Positions 1 to 9,017 of a stretch of 64,000 nt of DNA are shown here, one piece after another. Positions within the stretch are counted from its first letter, which is position 1. Each line of letters begins with the position of its first letter. The stretch comes from Aureispira sp. CCB-QB1. Its GTDB lineage: Bacteria; Bacteroidota; Bacteroidia; Chitinophagales; Saprospiraceae. Made by a program: the position numbers and the translations under genes. The notes under the pieces were generated by a model. That model made no database searches. It saw only the letters and a list, made by a program, of their open reading frames with translations, and was not told the DNA's origin. The stretch spans positions 1 through 64,000 of the forward strand of contig NZ_JHBV01000022.1 of the NCBI RefSeq assembly GCF_000724545.1. The letters are read 5' to 3'.

Positions 1-129
1 GAACAAGGATGGAATGGAATCTATCGTGGTCGTCCAGCTCCTTCTGGAACATATACTTGGTATGCTGATGTCTTGTTTAAAGATGGACATACAGAGCAAG
101 TGAAAGGGAATATCACCCTTCTCAGGTAA
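1..129 (+). CDS. C-terminal end of a T9SS type B sorting-domain protein (5' truncated)
   Basis: Frame 1 is open from the first base and stops with TAA at 127-129, giving 42 residues. The segment W-N-G-x-Y-R-G-R-P-A-P-S-G-T-Y followed by a final beta strand ending T-L-L-R is the typical end of the gliding-motility-associated C-terminal domain (CHU_C). This domain directs type IX secretion and surface attachment. The same pattern ends the protein at 3621-6635 (W-D-G-T-F-R-G, then D-L-T-L-F-R). Nothing can be said about the passenger, which lies left of the window. Confidence 0.85.
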   Translation, partial: EQGWNGIYRGRPAPSGTYTWYADVLFKDGHTEQVKGNITLLR

Positions 130-157
130 TAATCATTAATATTATTATAAAAAATCA

Positions 158-193
158 GCCACTAGAAAATAAAATCTCTAGTGGCTTTTTTTT
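158..193 (+). terminator. Rho-independent terminator after the partial T9SS gene
   Basis: Perfect 9-bp stem GCCACTAGA (158-166) / TCTAGTGGC (177-185) followed by eight T residues. It lies 28 bases after the stop codon. Confidence 0.9.
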
Positions 194-198
194 ATCTC

Positions 199-276
199 AT
201 AGTGATCAATAATAACAATTCGTTGACTCCTACAATTCTATTACCTGATCGTTCGCTACGCTCATAAGATCACTAT
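199..276. repeat. Dispersed imperfect hairpin element
   Basis: Outer inverted repeat ATAGTGATC (199-207) / GATCACTAT (268-276). The inside contains CGTTGACTC and GTTCGCTACGCTCATAAG, which resemble the core of the other intergenic hairpins in this window. It lies between a terminator and the 3' end of the acyl-CoA dehydrogenase gene. No ORF is present. Confidence 0.5.
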
Positions 277-412
277 TACTTAGTTCTTTAATTTCTATAT
301 TTTGATTTTGTTAAATACCATAAATCCATTTTCAATTGGACAAAAAAAATGCTACACTCTATGAGCATAACATTTTATGATTTATTCTAAGTTAATAGAT
401 TACTCTATCAAA

Positions 413-1594
413 CTACTCGACTTTATGCAAATTTACAACAGGCACATATAACTGTCCTTTTTCGTTGAATCGCCCAATAACGATGCGTTGAACTTCCGAA
501 GTACCTTCATAGATTTGTGTAATTTTAGCATCACGCATCAAACGCTCTACGTGATATTCTTTTACAAAACCATATCCTCCATGCACCTGTACAGCCTCAA
601 CTGTTGTGCGCATAGCTACCTCAGAAGCATATAGTTTAGCTTGAGAACCTGCTAAGTCGTATTCCATGTGTTGGTCTTTTAACCAAGCAGCACGATATAC
701 CAACATTTTAGCAGCTTCTATTTCAGTTGCCATAGTAGCCAACTTAAAGCTAACACCTTGATGCTTAATAATTGGCTTTCCAAAAGCACTGCGCTCTTTG
801 GCATAAGCAGAAGCTAATTCATAAGCACCTCCTGCAATTCCTAACGCTTGTGCAGCAATCCCTATACGACCACCAGAAAGCGTTTTCATAGCAAATTTAA
901 ATCCAAAGCCATCTGCTCCAATACGATTTTCTTTAGGAACTTTAACATCATTGTACATGATAGTGTGCGTATCTGAAGAACGGATTCCTAGCTTATCTTC
1001 TTTAGCTCCAATTACAACACCATCCCAATCTGTTTCAACAATAAAAGCATTAATTCCTCTGTGTCCTTTCTCTACATCCGTTTGTGCAATTACTAAGTGT
1101 ACTCTAGATGTTCCTCCATTTGTAATCCAATTTTTGGTACCATTCAAAACATAATGGTCGCCCATATCAATCGCTGTTGTACGTTGAGAGGTAGCATCAG
1201 AGCCCGCTTCTGGTTCAGATAAACAAAAAGCACCAATCCATTCACCAGTGGCTAATTTTGTCAAATACTTTTGTTTTTGTTCTTCCGTTCCATACTCCTC
1301 TAATCCCCAACAAACCAATGAGTTGTTAACAGACATACAAACAGAACAGGAGTTATCTACTTTAGAAATTTCTTCCATAGCCAACACATAAGAAAGTGCA
1401 TCCATTCCTCCTCCCCCATACTTAGGGTCAACCATCATCCCCAAAAAGCCAAGTTCCCCCATTTTTTTGAGTTGCTCAGTAGCGTGAATCATTTTAGAAT
1501 CGCGCTCAATAACGCCAGGTAATAGTTCTTGTTGTGCAAAATCACGAGCAGCCTCTTTTACTGCTAAATGCTCTTCGGTTAATTCAAAATTCAT
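413..1594 (-). CDS. Acyl-CoA dehydrogenase (short/medium-chain type)
   Basis: FAD-dependent enzyme that oxidises acyl-CoA thioesters to trans-2-enoyl-CoA in fatty-acid or branched-chain amino-acid breakdown, passing electrons to ETF. The 393 residues cover the whole family fold. Visible are the substrate/FAD loop F-C-L-S-E-P-E-A-G-S-D-A, the R-x-G-I-A-A-Q-A-L-G-I-A-x-G helix, Q-V-H-G-G-Y-G-F, and the catalytic base in Y-E-G-T-S-E-V-Q-R. Here that base is Glu363, the position used by short- and medium-chain enzymes. A tail of about 15 residues after the usual end is slightly longer than normal. The ATG at 1594 gives the usual N-terminus. It is most like butyryl-CoA dehydrogenases, but chain length cannot be fixed by reading. 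Confidence 0.93.
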   Translation of the reverse strand: MNFELTEEHLAVKEAARDFAQQELLPGVIERDSKMIHATEQLKKMGELGFLGMMVDPKYGGGGMDALSYVLAMEEISKVDNSCSVCMSVNNSLVCWGLEEYGTEEQKQKYLTKLATGEWIGAFCLSEPEAGSDATSQRTTAIDMGDHYVLNGTKNWITNGGTSRVHLVIAQTDVEKGHRGINAFIVETDWDGVVIGAKEDKLGIRSSDTHTIMYNDVKVPKENRIGADGFGFKFAMKTLSGGRIGIAAQALGIAGGAYELASAYAKERSAFGKPIIKHQGVSFKLATMATEIEAAKMLVYRAAWLKDQHMEYDLAGSQAKLYASEVAMRTTVEAVQVHGGYGFVKEYHVERLMRDAKITQIYEGTSEVQRIVIGRFNEKGQLYVPVVNLHKVE

Positions 1595-1802
1595 AAACCT
1601 TGTGTTCTATATAGCATAGCCTTATGGCTATCACTGGTTAGTAAAAAGGATTGTTTATTATAAAATTTAGTACTTTTAAGAATTAGTCCTCCGTATGCAC
1701 TAAATTTTCGACAAATATAAGATTTTAATTAAAAAATTAAGAATTATTTTCTTTGCTCTATATTGCCCATAGAAAATAACTCTTAACCTTCCCTTAAGTT
1801 AC

Positions 1803-2864
1803 TTAACTTCTTTTCTTAAGTTTTAACAAAGTATGATAAGAATCCCCTATGAGTTCAAATGTATCCACTACTTCAAATCCTGTATCTACAGACATTTTTT
1901 TCATCTCTTCTGAATGATACATTTTACTATTTCCATTAGCAATACAAGTAAAGTAAAGAGATGTTCCTACCAAACAGAATTCACTTGCAGGGAATCGTTG
2001 GTTATTCCAAAATGGCTCTAAAATGTAAACAAAAGCATTTTCGTCTACAGCATCATGTACTCGTTTTAAAATAGATAAAATTTCATCCGAACTAAAACAA
2101 TCTAAAAACTGACTCATCCATACCGTATCTGCACCTTTTGGAATCGCTTGTTCTTCATCTAATAGATTGATTTCAAAATAGCTAATTCGATCCGAATAAG
2201 GCTCTTTGGCATTTGTTTCCTTCGCTACATTTAGCTGTCCAGGTAAGTCTAACATTTTTATGTTGACTTGATCGTTATATTCGCAACAAGCTCTTGCCCA
2301 TTTTCCTGTATTGCCTCCAATATCAAATAAATTGTGCACAGGCTCTTTAAATACAAGGTCTAAAGCATAAGGAAAAGCATCATCAGAATAAAAATGATCA
2401 AACTCAAACCAAGATTTTTTGACTTGATCTGGCAATTGAGACAAACCTTCGTATACTGTTGGCCAATCACCAAAGACTTTTAGGCCAGCAGGTTTTCCTT
2501 CTACAATAGACTCTTTTAAATGCTCCAAACCTGCATAACAAACATCTTTAGCAAAATTCATATTAACCTCTGTCATTCGATCCGAACGGATAAAGCGTCC
2601 AACAGTTGTCAATCTATATTTTTTTTCCTCGTCTTGCTCAACAATATTAATGCACAAACCAGCCTCTAAAAGAACTTTTACGCCATAATGTGACAATCCT
2701 GTTTGTTCTGCAATTTCTTCTAAAGTAAGTCCTACTCTAGCTTTAGCTATAACGTCTAAAATATTTAGTTCCTTAAGACATACTGTTGCGTGAAAAAAGA
2801 TAGGTGCAAATGCTATTTTTTGCGCTTCATACTTTGCTTCAATAGCAGACATTCGATTTGCCAT
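1803..2864 (-). CDS. SAM-dependent O-methyltransferase with winged-helix dimerisation domain
   Basis: Class I methyltransferase of 353 residues. The first ~100 residues look like the winged-helix dimerisation domain of plant/polyketide-type O-methyltransferases (T-L-E-E-I-A-E-Q-T-G-L-S-x-x-G-V-K-V-L-L-E). The Rossmann domain shows SAM motif I D-I-G-G-N-T-G-K-W from Asp181, followed by the acidic ribose-binding strand M-L-D-L-P-G-Q. W-M-S-Q-F-L-D-C-F corresponds to the catalytic-region motif of this family. It stands alone, 208 bases upstream of the acyl-CoA dehydrogenase and on the same strand. The substrate is unknown; small-molecule O-methylation is the family role. Confidence 0.8.
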   Translation of the reverse strand: MANRMSAIEAKYEAQKIAFAPIFFHATVCLKELNILDVIAKARVGLTLEEIAEQTGLSHYGVKVLLEAGLCINIVEQDEEKKYRLTTVGRFIRSDRMTEVNMNFAKDVCYAGLEHLKESIVEGKPAGLKVFGDWPTVYEGLSQLPDQVKKSWFEFDHFYSDDAFPYALDLVFKEPVHNLFDIGGNTGKWARACCEYNDQVNIKMLDLPGQLNVAKETNAKEPYSDRISYFEINLLDEEQAIPKGADTVWMSQFLDCFSSDEILSILKRVHDAVDENAFVYILEPFWNNQRFPASEFCLVGTSLYFTCIANGNSKMYHSEEMKKMSVDTGFEVVDTFELIGDSYHTLLKLKKRS

Positions 2865-3620
2865 ATTGTTTCTAATTTTAATCTTTAATGGTTATTTTAT
2901 TTATAATAGTCCACTGTGTTGGCTACTTTATCATTTACAATGCTTTACACCCTATACTGCGTAAAACTTATATGACTTAGCATTAAACGACACCGTGGGT
3001 TATTGTTTATTAGAAAAGTTGTAAAAAACAGGCTAAATAGTTTAAACAAACCCATTCTTTTCACTCTGTATTAAAGGTTTAAAGGTAAAAGAACTATTAA
3101 TTAAGTTGGTTATAATTCCTATATTTTAAGTAATCGTTGAGAAAAGTTATCTCCTTTATTTTTCAGGTTCCACTTATTTAAGAAAAATCATGTTTCAGCT
3201 CTTTGCCTTTCTTATTTGCTTTCATTGGATAGAAATTTCCCCCAAAATAGGTTTTATTATCGTTTTAAGGTATAGTAAATTGCTAATTTTTTAGTTTTTC
3301 AAAGAAAAACATCAAGTGGTGTTCTTTTTCATTTAACAAACCAAGCCCTAACCACTTAATTATCAAAATAAAACACATTAAAAACTAAAAATCATCTACT
3401 ACCCATTGTCTTTTAGACTATAAGTTGTTTTTATTTGTCAATTAATGACTTACAAAGGTAGGGGAAGGCTAAATTAAAACGGTTTTATATGTAAATATAA
3501 AATTATTGCAATGTGGCAATCTTTTTGAGCTTTATAATCGTTCCATTGGTATTAGCACTTATTTTGTGCATTTATCCAAAACATCAATCCAATTTTCCAA
3601 ATATCAATAGTTTATTCGGT
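2865..3620. other. Intergenic region upstream of the SprB-repeat protein
   Basis: 756 bases between divergent genes. Apart from the hairpin at 3125-3183 it holds A+T-rich DNA without a convincing ORF. A GTG at 3513 opens the frame of the next gene, but the signal peptide begins only at the ATG at 3621. Confidence 0.6.
3125..3183. repeat. Dispersed hairpin, family 2
   Basis: Imperfect inverted repeat with left arm TTAAGTAATCGTTGAGAAAA (3126-3145) and right arm TTTTTCAGGTTCCACTTATT continuing to AAG at 3182. Nearly the same arms recur at 26647-26723, and half-arms occur near 23560 and 25153. Confidence 0.55.
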
Positions 3621-6600
3621 ATGTTTCTTCGTTTAATCTTCCTTTTATTTTGCAGTTGTCTTTATCTCGTATCTTTTGCCCAGCCTAGCAATGACGATTG
3701 TCACAATGCGACTCCTTTACCTATTAGTAGCAATTGGTGTTCTCCAGTTGCCGCTTACACCAATGTAGGAGCAACAGCATCCAATTTTCCTACTTCCCCG
3801 TGTTTTAGTAATAATAATGGAGATGTTTGGTTTAGTTTTGTAGCGGTAGGAACTGATATCAATATTACCGTAAACGGGAGTCAAGCACCAACACCAGGAG
3901 GCACACTATTGCGTCCTCAAATTGCTCTTTATACAGGCACTTGTACGAGTAGTGGTGGCACCTTATCACACTTGCAATGTCAAAATGCTTCTGCTGGAAA
4001 TAACATTGTCGACTTGTACAAAGGGGCATTGGTCATTGGGCAAACTTACTTTTTGCGTATAAAAGGAAACTTGGGTAGTACTGGAACATTCCAGATTTGT
4101 GCTCAAAACTATAATGGTCCTGCCCTACCAGGCTCTGATTGTAATTCTGCATCTGTTCTTTGTGATAAATCTTCCTTTGTTGTTCAAAGCGTTGTAGGAG
4201 CTGGCTTAGATCCTGATGAAGCATCCAATAGTTGTCTGGGAGGTTTAGGAGGAAATTCTGAATCCAATTCTACTTGGTTTAAGTGGACCTGTGACCAAAG
4301 TGGCTCTCTGACATTTACGTTGACTCCTAATAATGCCTCTGATGATTTGGATTTTGTTCTTTACGAACTGCCCAATGGAATTAACAACTGTGTAGGAAAA
4401 ACGGTACTTCGCTGTATGGCTGCTGGTGAGGCTGTTGCCAACTACCCCACCCCTTGTCATGGTCCTACAGGACTAAGAGCCACTTCAAACGACACCAATG
4501 AACAACCTGGTTGCTCGCAAGGACAAGACAATTGGCTATCTCCTGCCAATTTAGTGGCAGGAAGGAGTTATGCCTTACTGATTAATAATTTCACCTCCAC
4601 AGGCAATGGTTTTCAAATGGATTTTGGTGGAACAGCAACCTTTCAGGGACCTACTGCTGATTTTAATATCTCTGCTCCTAGTACAAATTGTGCTAGTGAG
4701 ACATGGACCTTTACAGATAATTCTAGTTTTGCCTTTGGAAATATTGCCAATTGGTCTTGGACATTTGGAACTGGTGCAAGCCCTGCAACTGCCAATACAC
4801 AAGGTCCTCATAACGTGACCTATAATACTCCAGGTCAAAAATCGGCTGTTTTATCTGTAGAAACGACAGAGGGCTGTCTAGTGACACATGTTGTTTTGTT
4901 AAATGTCGATTCATGCTGCCAAACAGTCAATGCTTTACAATATACCACCGCCACTACAGATGTTTTGTGTCGAGATAATCCAGATGGTGTAGCAACTATT
5001 ACTCCAACTACCACCCACCTAACGCCTTATTCTTACAGTTGGTCTACTGGTAATACAGGAAATACAATCAATAATTTGTTAGTTGGAAACTATATGGTTA
5101 GTATTTCGAATGGTATTTGTACAGCAGAAGAAACACTGATCATTGGAGGACCACCGCCTTGGGAATTGACAGATAGCATCGTTCGTCCTACCTGTGATGG
5201 AGGAACAGATGGTGCCATTTTAGTACTTAATAGCAATGGGTCAAATGGTGCTCCCTATCTTTATAATTGGGATAATACAGGATTTAGCACCAATACATCT
5301 TATAATAACCTATCAAACGGAACGTACAATTTGACACTTCAAGATAATCAAGGTTGTGATACCATAATTAGTTATCAAGTTCAAGAATTGGTTTTACAAT
5401 TAGATCCTGTTGCGTCAGGGATTGTTCATCCAAGTTGCTTTGGTTATGCTGATGGTAGTATCCAAGTAGTGGCACAAAACGGCTTAGCCCCTTATTCTTA
5501 TATTTGGAATCATAATGCTACAGGAGCACAATTAAATAACCTGCCTGAGGGTACCTATACCTTAGATACCGTATGGGATGCCAATCGCTGTAGGACATGG
5601 GCACCTGTCAATTTTACGCTAACCGCACCTGATTCACTTCAAATTGTACTCGATAGTGTAGAAGTTAGTTGTACGGGAAATCCCAATGGTGCTTTAATTC
5701 CTATTGTATCAGGGGGTACCTATGCTTATCAGTATCAATGGTCAACCTTCCAGTCGGATTCTATTGCCACCAATTTAAGAGCGGGCAACTATCAACTCAC
5801 TGTAACAGATGCTAATGGCTGTACTAAAACCATCCAAACTAGTTTGACGGAACCACCTATTCTTCGAGTCAACTACGATGTTCAAGATGTTAGTTGCTTT
5901 GGATACTCTGACGGACGTATTCGTATTATTGGACAGGGCGGTCGTCCTGGATATACCTATTCTATGGATGGCATCAACTTTAGTTCGGTTGATAGCTTTG
6001 CGGTTCCTGCTGGAACTACGTACAAATTATACCTACAAGATGCTGCTGGCTGTAGAACTGAATATAGTCCTGTTGTTGTCCAAGAACCCGATTTATTAGT
6101 TGTTGATGCTGGACGAGATACTACCATTGAATTGGGTGCCACCTTAGACATAGAAGCAAAACTTAGTTTTTTTGATTATTATACCTATGATTGGTCTGTT
6201 AATACAGGAGACATAACTTGTCCTTCTTGTCGTAAAACAACCATACAACCAGTCGATGATCGTAAGTATTATAGTGTTTTAGTAACAACACAAGCGGGAT
6301 GTATTGCTAGGGATTCTTTTTTAGTGGTTGTTGAAAAAGATCGAGATTTATTTATCCCCAATGCATTTTCTCCTAATAATGATGGGCAGAACGACATCCA
6401 TGATGTTTACAGTGGCAATGATGTGGCAATGATCAAACGTTATTTGATTTTTGATCGATGGGGGGATTTAGTTTGTAACAAAGAAAATATCCCTAGTCAT
6501 TGGAAAAATTTTGGATGGGACGGCACTTTTAGAGGTCAAAAGTTGCAAACAGGAGTTTATGTTTATATGGTTGAGGTAGAGTTTATTGATGGCGCCGTTA

Positions 6601-6635
6601 TTCGATATTCTGGCGACTTAACGTTATTCCGATAA
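3621..6635 (+). CDS. SprB-repeat, PKD-containing T9SS type B cell-surface protein
   Basis: Large exported protein, probably a surface adhesin. The ATG at 3621 starts a clean signal peptide (M-F-L-R-L-I-F-L-L-F...S-F-A-Q), giving 1004 residues; an in-frame GTG at 3513 would add 36 residues before it. Residues ~25-330 hold two beta-sandwich units, each opening with a D-C-x-x-A motif. Residues ~343-438 form a PKD-like domain with W-x-W-x-F-G. About 450-811 are five SprB repeats, each beginning and ending with Cys and containing P-Y-x-Y-x-W and G-x-Y-x-L. From ~910 to the end is CHU_C (I-P-N-A-F-S-P-N-N-D-G-x-N-D, then W-D-G-T-F-R-G and G-D-L-T-L-F-R), the type B T9SS signal. SprB repeats occur in gliding adhesins of this phylum. 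The exact ligand is unknown. Confidence 0.88.
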   Translation: MFLRLIFLLFCSCLYLVSFAQPSNDDCHNATPLPISSNWCSPVAAYTNVGATASNFPTSPCFSNNNGDVWFSFVAVGTDINITVNGSQAPTPGGTLLRPQIALYTGTCTSSGGTLSHLQCQNASAGNNIVDLYKGALVIGQTYFLRIKGNLGSTGTFQICAQNYNGPALPGSDCNSASVLCDKSSFVVQSVVGAGLDPDEASNSCLGGLGGNSESNSTWFKWTCDQSGSLTFTLTPNNASDDLDFVLYELPNGINNCVGKTVLRCMAAGEAVANYPTPCHGPTGLRATSNDTNEQPGCSQGQDNWLSPANLVAGRSYALLINNFTSTGNGFQMDFGGTATFQGPTADFNISAPSTNCASETWTFTDNSSFAFGNIANWSWTFGTGASPATANTQGPHNVTYNTPGQKSAVLSVETTEGCLVTHVVLLNVDSCCQTVNALQYTTATTDVLCRDNPDGVATITPTTTHLTPYSYSWSTGNTGNTINNLLVGNYMVSISNGICTAEETLIIGGPPPWELTDSIVRPTCDGGTDGAILVLNSNGSNGAPYLYNWDNTGFSTNTSYNNLSNGTYNLTLQDNQGCDTIISYQVQELVLQLDPVASGIVHPSCFGYADGSIQVVAQNGLAPYSYIWNHNATGAQLNNLPEGTYTLDTVWDANRCRTWAPVNFTLTAPDSLQIVLDSVEVSCTGNPNGALIPIVSGGTYAYQYQWSTFQSDSIATNLRAGNYQLTVTDANGCTKTIQTSLTEPPILRVNYDVQDVSCFGYSDGRIRIIGQGGRPGYTYSMDGINFSSVDSFAVPAGTTYKLYLQDAAGCRTEYSPVVVQEPDLLVVDAGRDTTIELGATLDIEAKLSFFDYYTYDWSVNTGDITCPSCRKTTIQPVDDRKYYSVLVTTQAGCIARDSFLVVVEKDRDLFIPNAFSPNNDGQNDIHDVYSGNDVAMIKRYLIFDRWGDLVCNKENIPSHWKNFGWDGTFRGQKLQTGVYVYMVEVEFIDGAVIRYSGDLTLFR

Positions 6636-6666
6636 TTCATTCTCTTTTTTAAATGCTTATTCTAAT

Positions 6667-7383
6667 CTATTCTTTCATTGCAATAGGAGTTCCTTTAATC
6701 CAATGGTTCATCAATTCAATGTTATCCAATAAGTTTCCAACAACGAATAACTTTGATTTTCCTAACACAATGGATTCATTCCAAAGTTCTTTACGGACTT
6801 GTTTATTACCAGAATAACTAGCATGTACAAAGTAAAGGTTGTTTTTAGTATTCCACAAATAGCCAACATGTGTGTCTAATCCTACGATATAAATACCGCT
6901 AGGTTGTGTATCCAAATAAGCCTTTAGTTTGTTTAATTGATTAAATGCTTGAATACTTTTCTTCGGACATAGGGTTCTGATAATGATAGAAGCAGCTTGC
7001 TGAGCTAATTTTACTCGTGGTAGTGTAAAACCACAATGTTCAAGTGTTGTGGTTACAAAATAGCCGCAAGCAATTTTACCTTTTCGGGGCTTCTCTGTTG
7101 TACCGTTAAAATCCCAAGTTGTACCATACCAATAAGAAAAAACGCTATCTGTTAAAGTAGTATACAAATAGTTTTTAGCCATTTTTTGAAGCGTTGGTAG
7201 ACGTTGTGGGTGAGATTTCCATTCTTTTTCAAAATCTAGCCGCCTCTTATGAATCGTATGTTTAGCATTGCCATAAGCCAATAAATGTGCTTCAATATCA
7301 AAACTTTTATAAGCTACATATTCCTTTATGGCAATACAAATAGTAATGCTAATGATTGTTGTCCATATCAGTATTCGATTCAT
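6667..7383 (-). CDS. Membrane-anchored NlpC/P60-like cysteine hydrolase (tentative)
   Basis: 238 residues from the ATG at 7383, which follows the upstream stop by one base (TAAcATG), so the two genes are translationally coupled; an earlier in-frame ATG at 7410 lies inside the upstream gene. A hydrophobic N-terminal segment (M-N-R-I-L-I-W-T-T-I-I-S-I-T-I-C-I-A-I) looks like a signal anchor. The body has a Cys motif K-I-A-C-G-Y-F-V-T-T, then D-T-H-V-G-Y-L with His, then F-V-H-A-S. This order and spacing resemble the Cys/His/polar triad of papain-like NlpC/P60 peptidases, which cut peptidoglycan peptides. I do not recognise a named family, so the function is inferred from motif order and the envelope context with the CapA-like partner. 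Confidence 0.5.
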   Translation of the reverse strand: MNRILIWTTIISITICIAIKEYVAYKSFDIEAHLLAYGNAKHTIHKRRLDFEKEWKSHPQRLPTLQKMAKNYLYTTLTDSVFSYWYGTTWDFNGTTEKPRKGKIACGYFVTTTLEHCGFTLPRVKLAQQAASIIIRTLCPKKSIQAFNQLNKLKAYLDTQPSGIYIVGLDTHVGYLWNTKNNLYFVHASYSGNKQVRKELWNESIVLGKSKLFVVGNLLDNIELMNHWIKGTPIAMKE

Positions 7384-7384
7384 G

Positions 7385-8698
7385 TTATTGAATTGTTTTT
7401 GGCGTTGCATCTACTTTTTTCAAAGACTTTATAGAGCCCAAATCTTTTAGAGCAACCTTGCGTTCTTTACTCTGCCATTTGCCTAAGTGGGTACGCATGC
7501 GCTTAGCTACAGATCGCATCGCTTGTACTTGACTTGTTGTTATATCAAAGTAGACTTGAGGACTATCTTCAAATGCTGTCACAGGCAATACTGCATACGT
7601 CCAGTCAAAGCCTTCTCTTAAATCCATATTATAACGTCCTTGTATATAGCGCCAAGCTAAAATATAATCATGCGCTCCAATTGTAGTTTGGTTTGTTTGG
7701 CTATTTTTTACTAATTCTAATTCAAAGATAAGACCAATATCCGTATTTGTTCGGTATTGATTAGAGATAAAATTTCCTAAAGAGTAGGTAACCAATACTT
7801 CTCGAAAAGTAGAAGAATCTTCTTGCCAAATAGTATCTGTCTTAATTGGTTGTATGACATGAGGATGCGCCCCAATAACAACATCTACCCCATTTTCCCA
7901 CAAAAACTGCGTATATTCAACTTGACTTCTATGTTCGTTTAATTTGTATTCTTTTCCCCAATGCATAATGGCAATAATCATATCAGGTTTTGCCGCTTTG
8001 GCTTGTACAATATCCTTATAAATTTGATTTTGCTCGATCATATTGACAATACAAGGCTCTTTGGTTTTAAGCCCATTCGTTGCATAAGTATAATTAATAA
8101 AAGCCAAGCGAAAAGTTGTTCCATCCACTTTTTTCTCTACAATTAAAGGATAAAGAGAGTCTCGCTCTGCTTGGTTTTTGAAGGTTCCTGTATGTTTGAT
8201 TCCTAGAGAATCTAAAACATCTATGGTATGTGTTAAACCGTATTTAAATCCATCGTTGGAATGATTGTTACAAGTTGTCAACAAATCGAAACCTGCATCT
8301 TTTAAGTACGCAGCTAAGATATCTGGCGACCGAAACATTGGATACCCCGTATAACGCCCTTTGTTGCTCAAAGTAAGTTCCAAGTTTCCAATCATCAAGT
8401 CTGCTTCCTCAAAAATAGGTTTAACATACCTAAAACAAGTTTCATAATCAAAATCACTCATATCCCTACTCTTCATCTTAGAAGGCTCGCCAACTGCCGC
8501 ACGAATTTGGTTGTCGTGTCCCATGATATCTCCCACAAAAGTCAACTTTATCCGATGCAAACTATCTACTAACAATACTTCTTTGGTTGAAGTGTCGATT
8601 GGTTGGTTAGCTAAATTTGTAATAGTAGTTGGAGTATCCACATTCGTACACGATAGTGTACAACTTGCCAGTAGAATTAGATAAGAGGTAATTTTCAT
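7385..8698 (-). CDS. CapA/PgsA-family metallophosphatase-like lipoprotein
   Basis: 437 residues with an N-terminal lipoprotein-type signal (lipobox Cys13 or Cys17). The body carries the PGA_cap motifs in order: F-V-G-D-I-M-G-H-D, I-G-N-L-E-L-T-L-S, T-C-N-N-H-S-N-D, M-H-W-G-K-E-Y, V-I-G-A-H-P-H-V-I-Q-P and S-L-G-N-F-I-S-N-Q. The Asp, Asn and His residues of a calcineurin-like metal site are thus present. Family members take part in poly-gamma-glutamate capsule synthesis, but in most Bacteroidota no capsule genes sit nearby, and none do here. It is coupled to the downstream cysteine-hydrolase-like gene, which suggests a shared envelope task. Confidence 0.8.
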   Translation of the reverse strand: MKITSYLILLASCTLSCTNVDTPTTITNLANQPIDTSTKEVLLVDSLHRIKLTFVGDIMGHDNQIRAAVGEPSKMKSRDMSDFDYETCFRYVKPIFEEADLMIGNLELTLSNKGRYTGYPMFRSPDILAAYLKDAGFDLLTTCNNHSNDGFKYGLTHTIDVLDSLGIKHTGTFKNQAERDSLYPLIVEKKVDGTTFRLAFINYTYATNGLKTKEPCIVNMIEQNQIYKDIVQAKAAKPDMIIAIMHWGKEYKLNEHRSQVEYTQFLWENGVDVVIGAHPHVIQPIKTDTIWQEDSSTFREVLVTYSLGNFISNQYRTNTDIGLIFELELVKNSQTNQTTIGAHDYILAWRYIQGRYNMDLREGFDWTYAVLPVTAFEDSPQVYFDITTSQVQAMRSVAKRMRTHLGKWQSKERKVALKDLGSIKSLKKVDATPKTIQ

Positions 8699-9017
8699 AG
8701 TTATTTTATTAAGCAGCTGCCATTAATCATAATTCAATCATACTACTAATACAACAATTCTCAATCAAAAATATTTGGATAAAATACAAAAACATCTGCA
8801 CAGTTCTATCTAAAACAACATAACATTCTAACTTACAAGCATCAACACCTTATAAGTCCATATAAAAAACACCTTGCAAGCAAGACAAAAGTAATTCCTG
8901 TTTTTCAAGAAAAACACTTCCTTTTCTATTTTTTTTGTAAATTCGCAAAGCTTCTGTTTTGAAGCTAATTTTAAACGATAGAAATCCCTCCACTAACATA
9001 AATATATAATTAAGACT
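8699..9017. other. Intergenic region between divergent capA-like gene and biotin carboxylase gene
   Basis: 319 bases, A+T-rich, no convincing ORF, hairpin or repeat. TAAATTCG at about 8938 is a weak match to the TAnnTTTG promoter element and could serve the rightward gene, but no matching upstream element was found. Confidence 0.5.

Noticed and set aside
951-1154. Plus-strand ORF of 67 codons inside the acyl-CoA dehydrogenase gene
   Set aside because: It is antisense to a well-supported gene, with no recognisable product. Similar antisense ORFs elsewhere in the window (for example in the E1, feoB and TonB-receptor genes) were left out for the same reason.
3513-3620. GTG start for the SprB-repeat protein
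   Set aside because: It would place 36 hydrophobic residues before an otherwise typical signal peptide that starts at the ATG at 3621.
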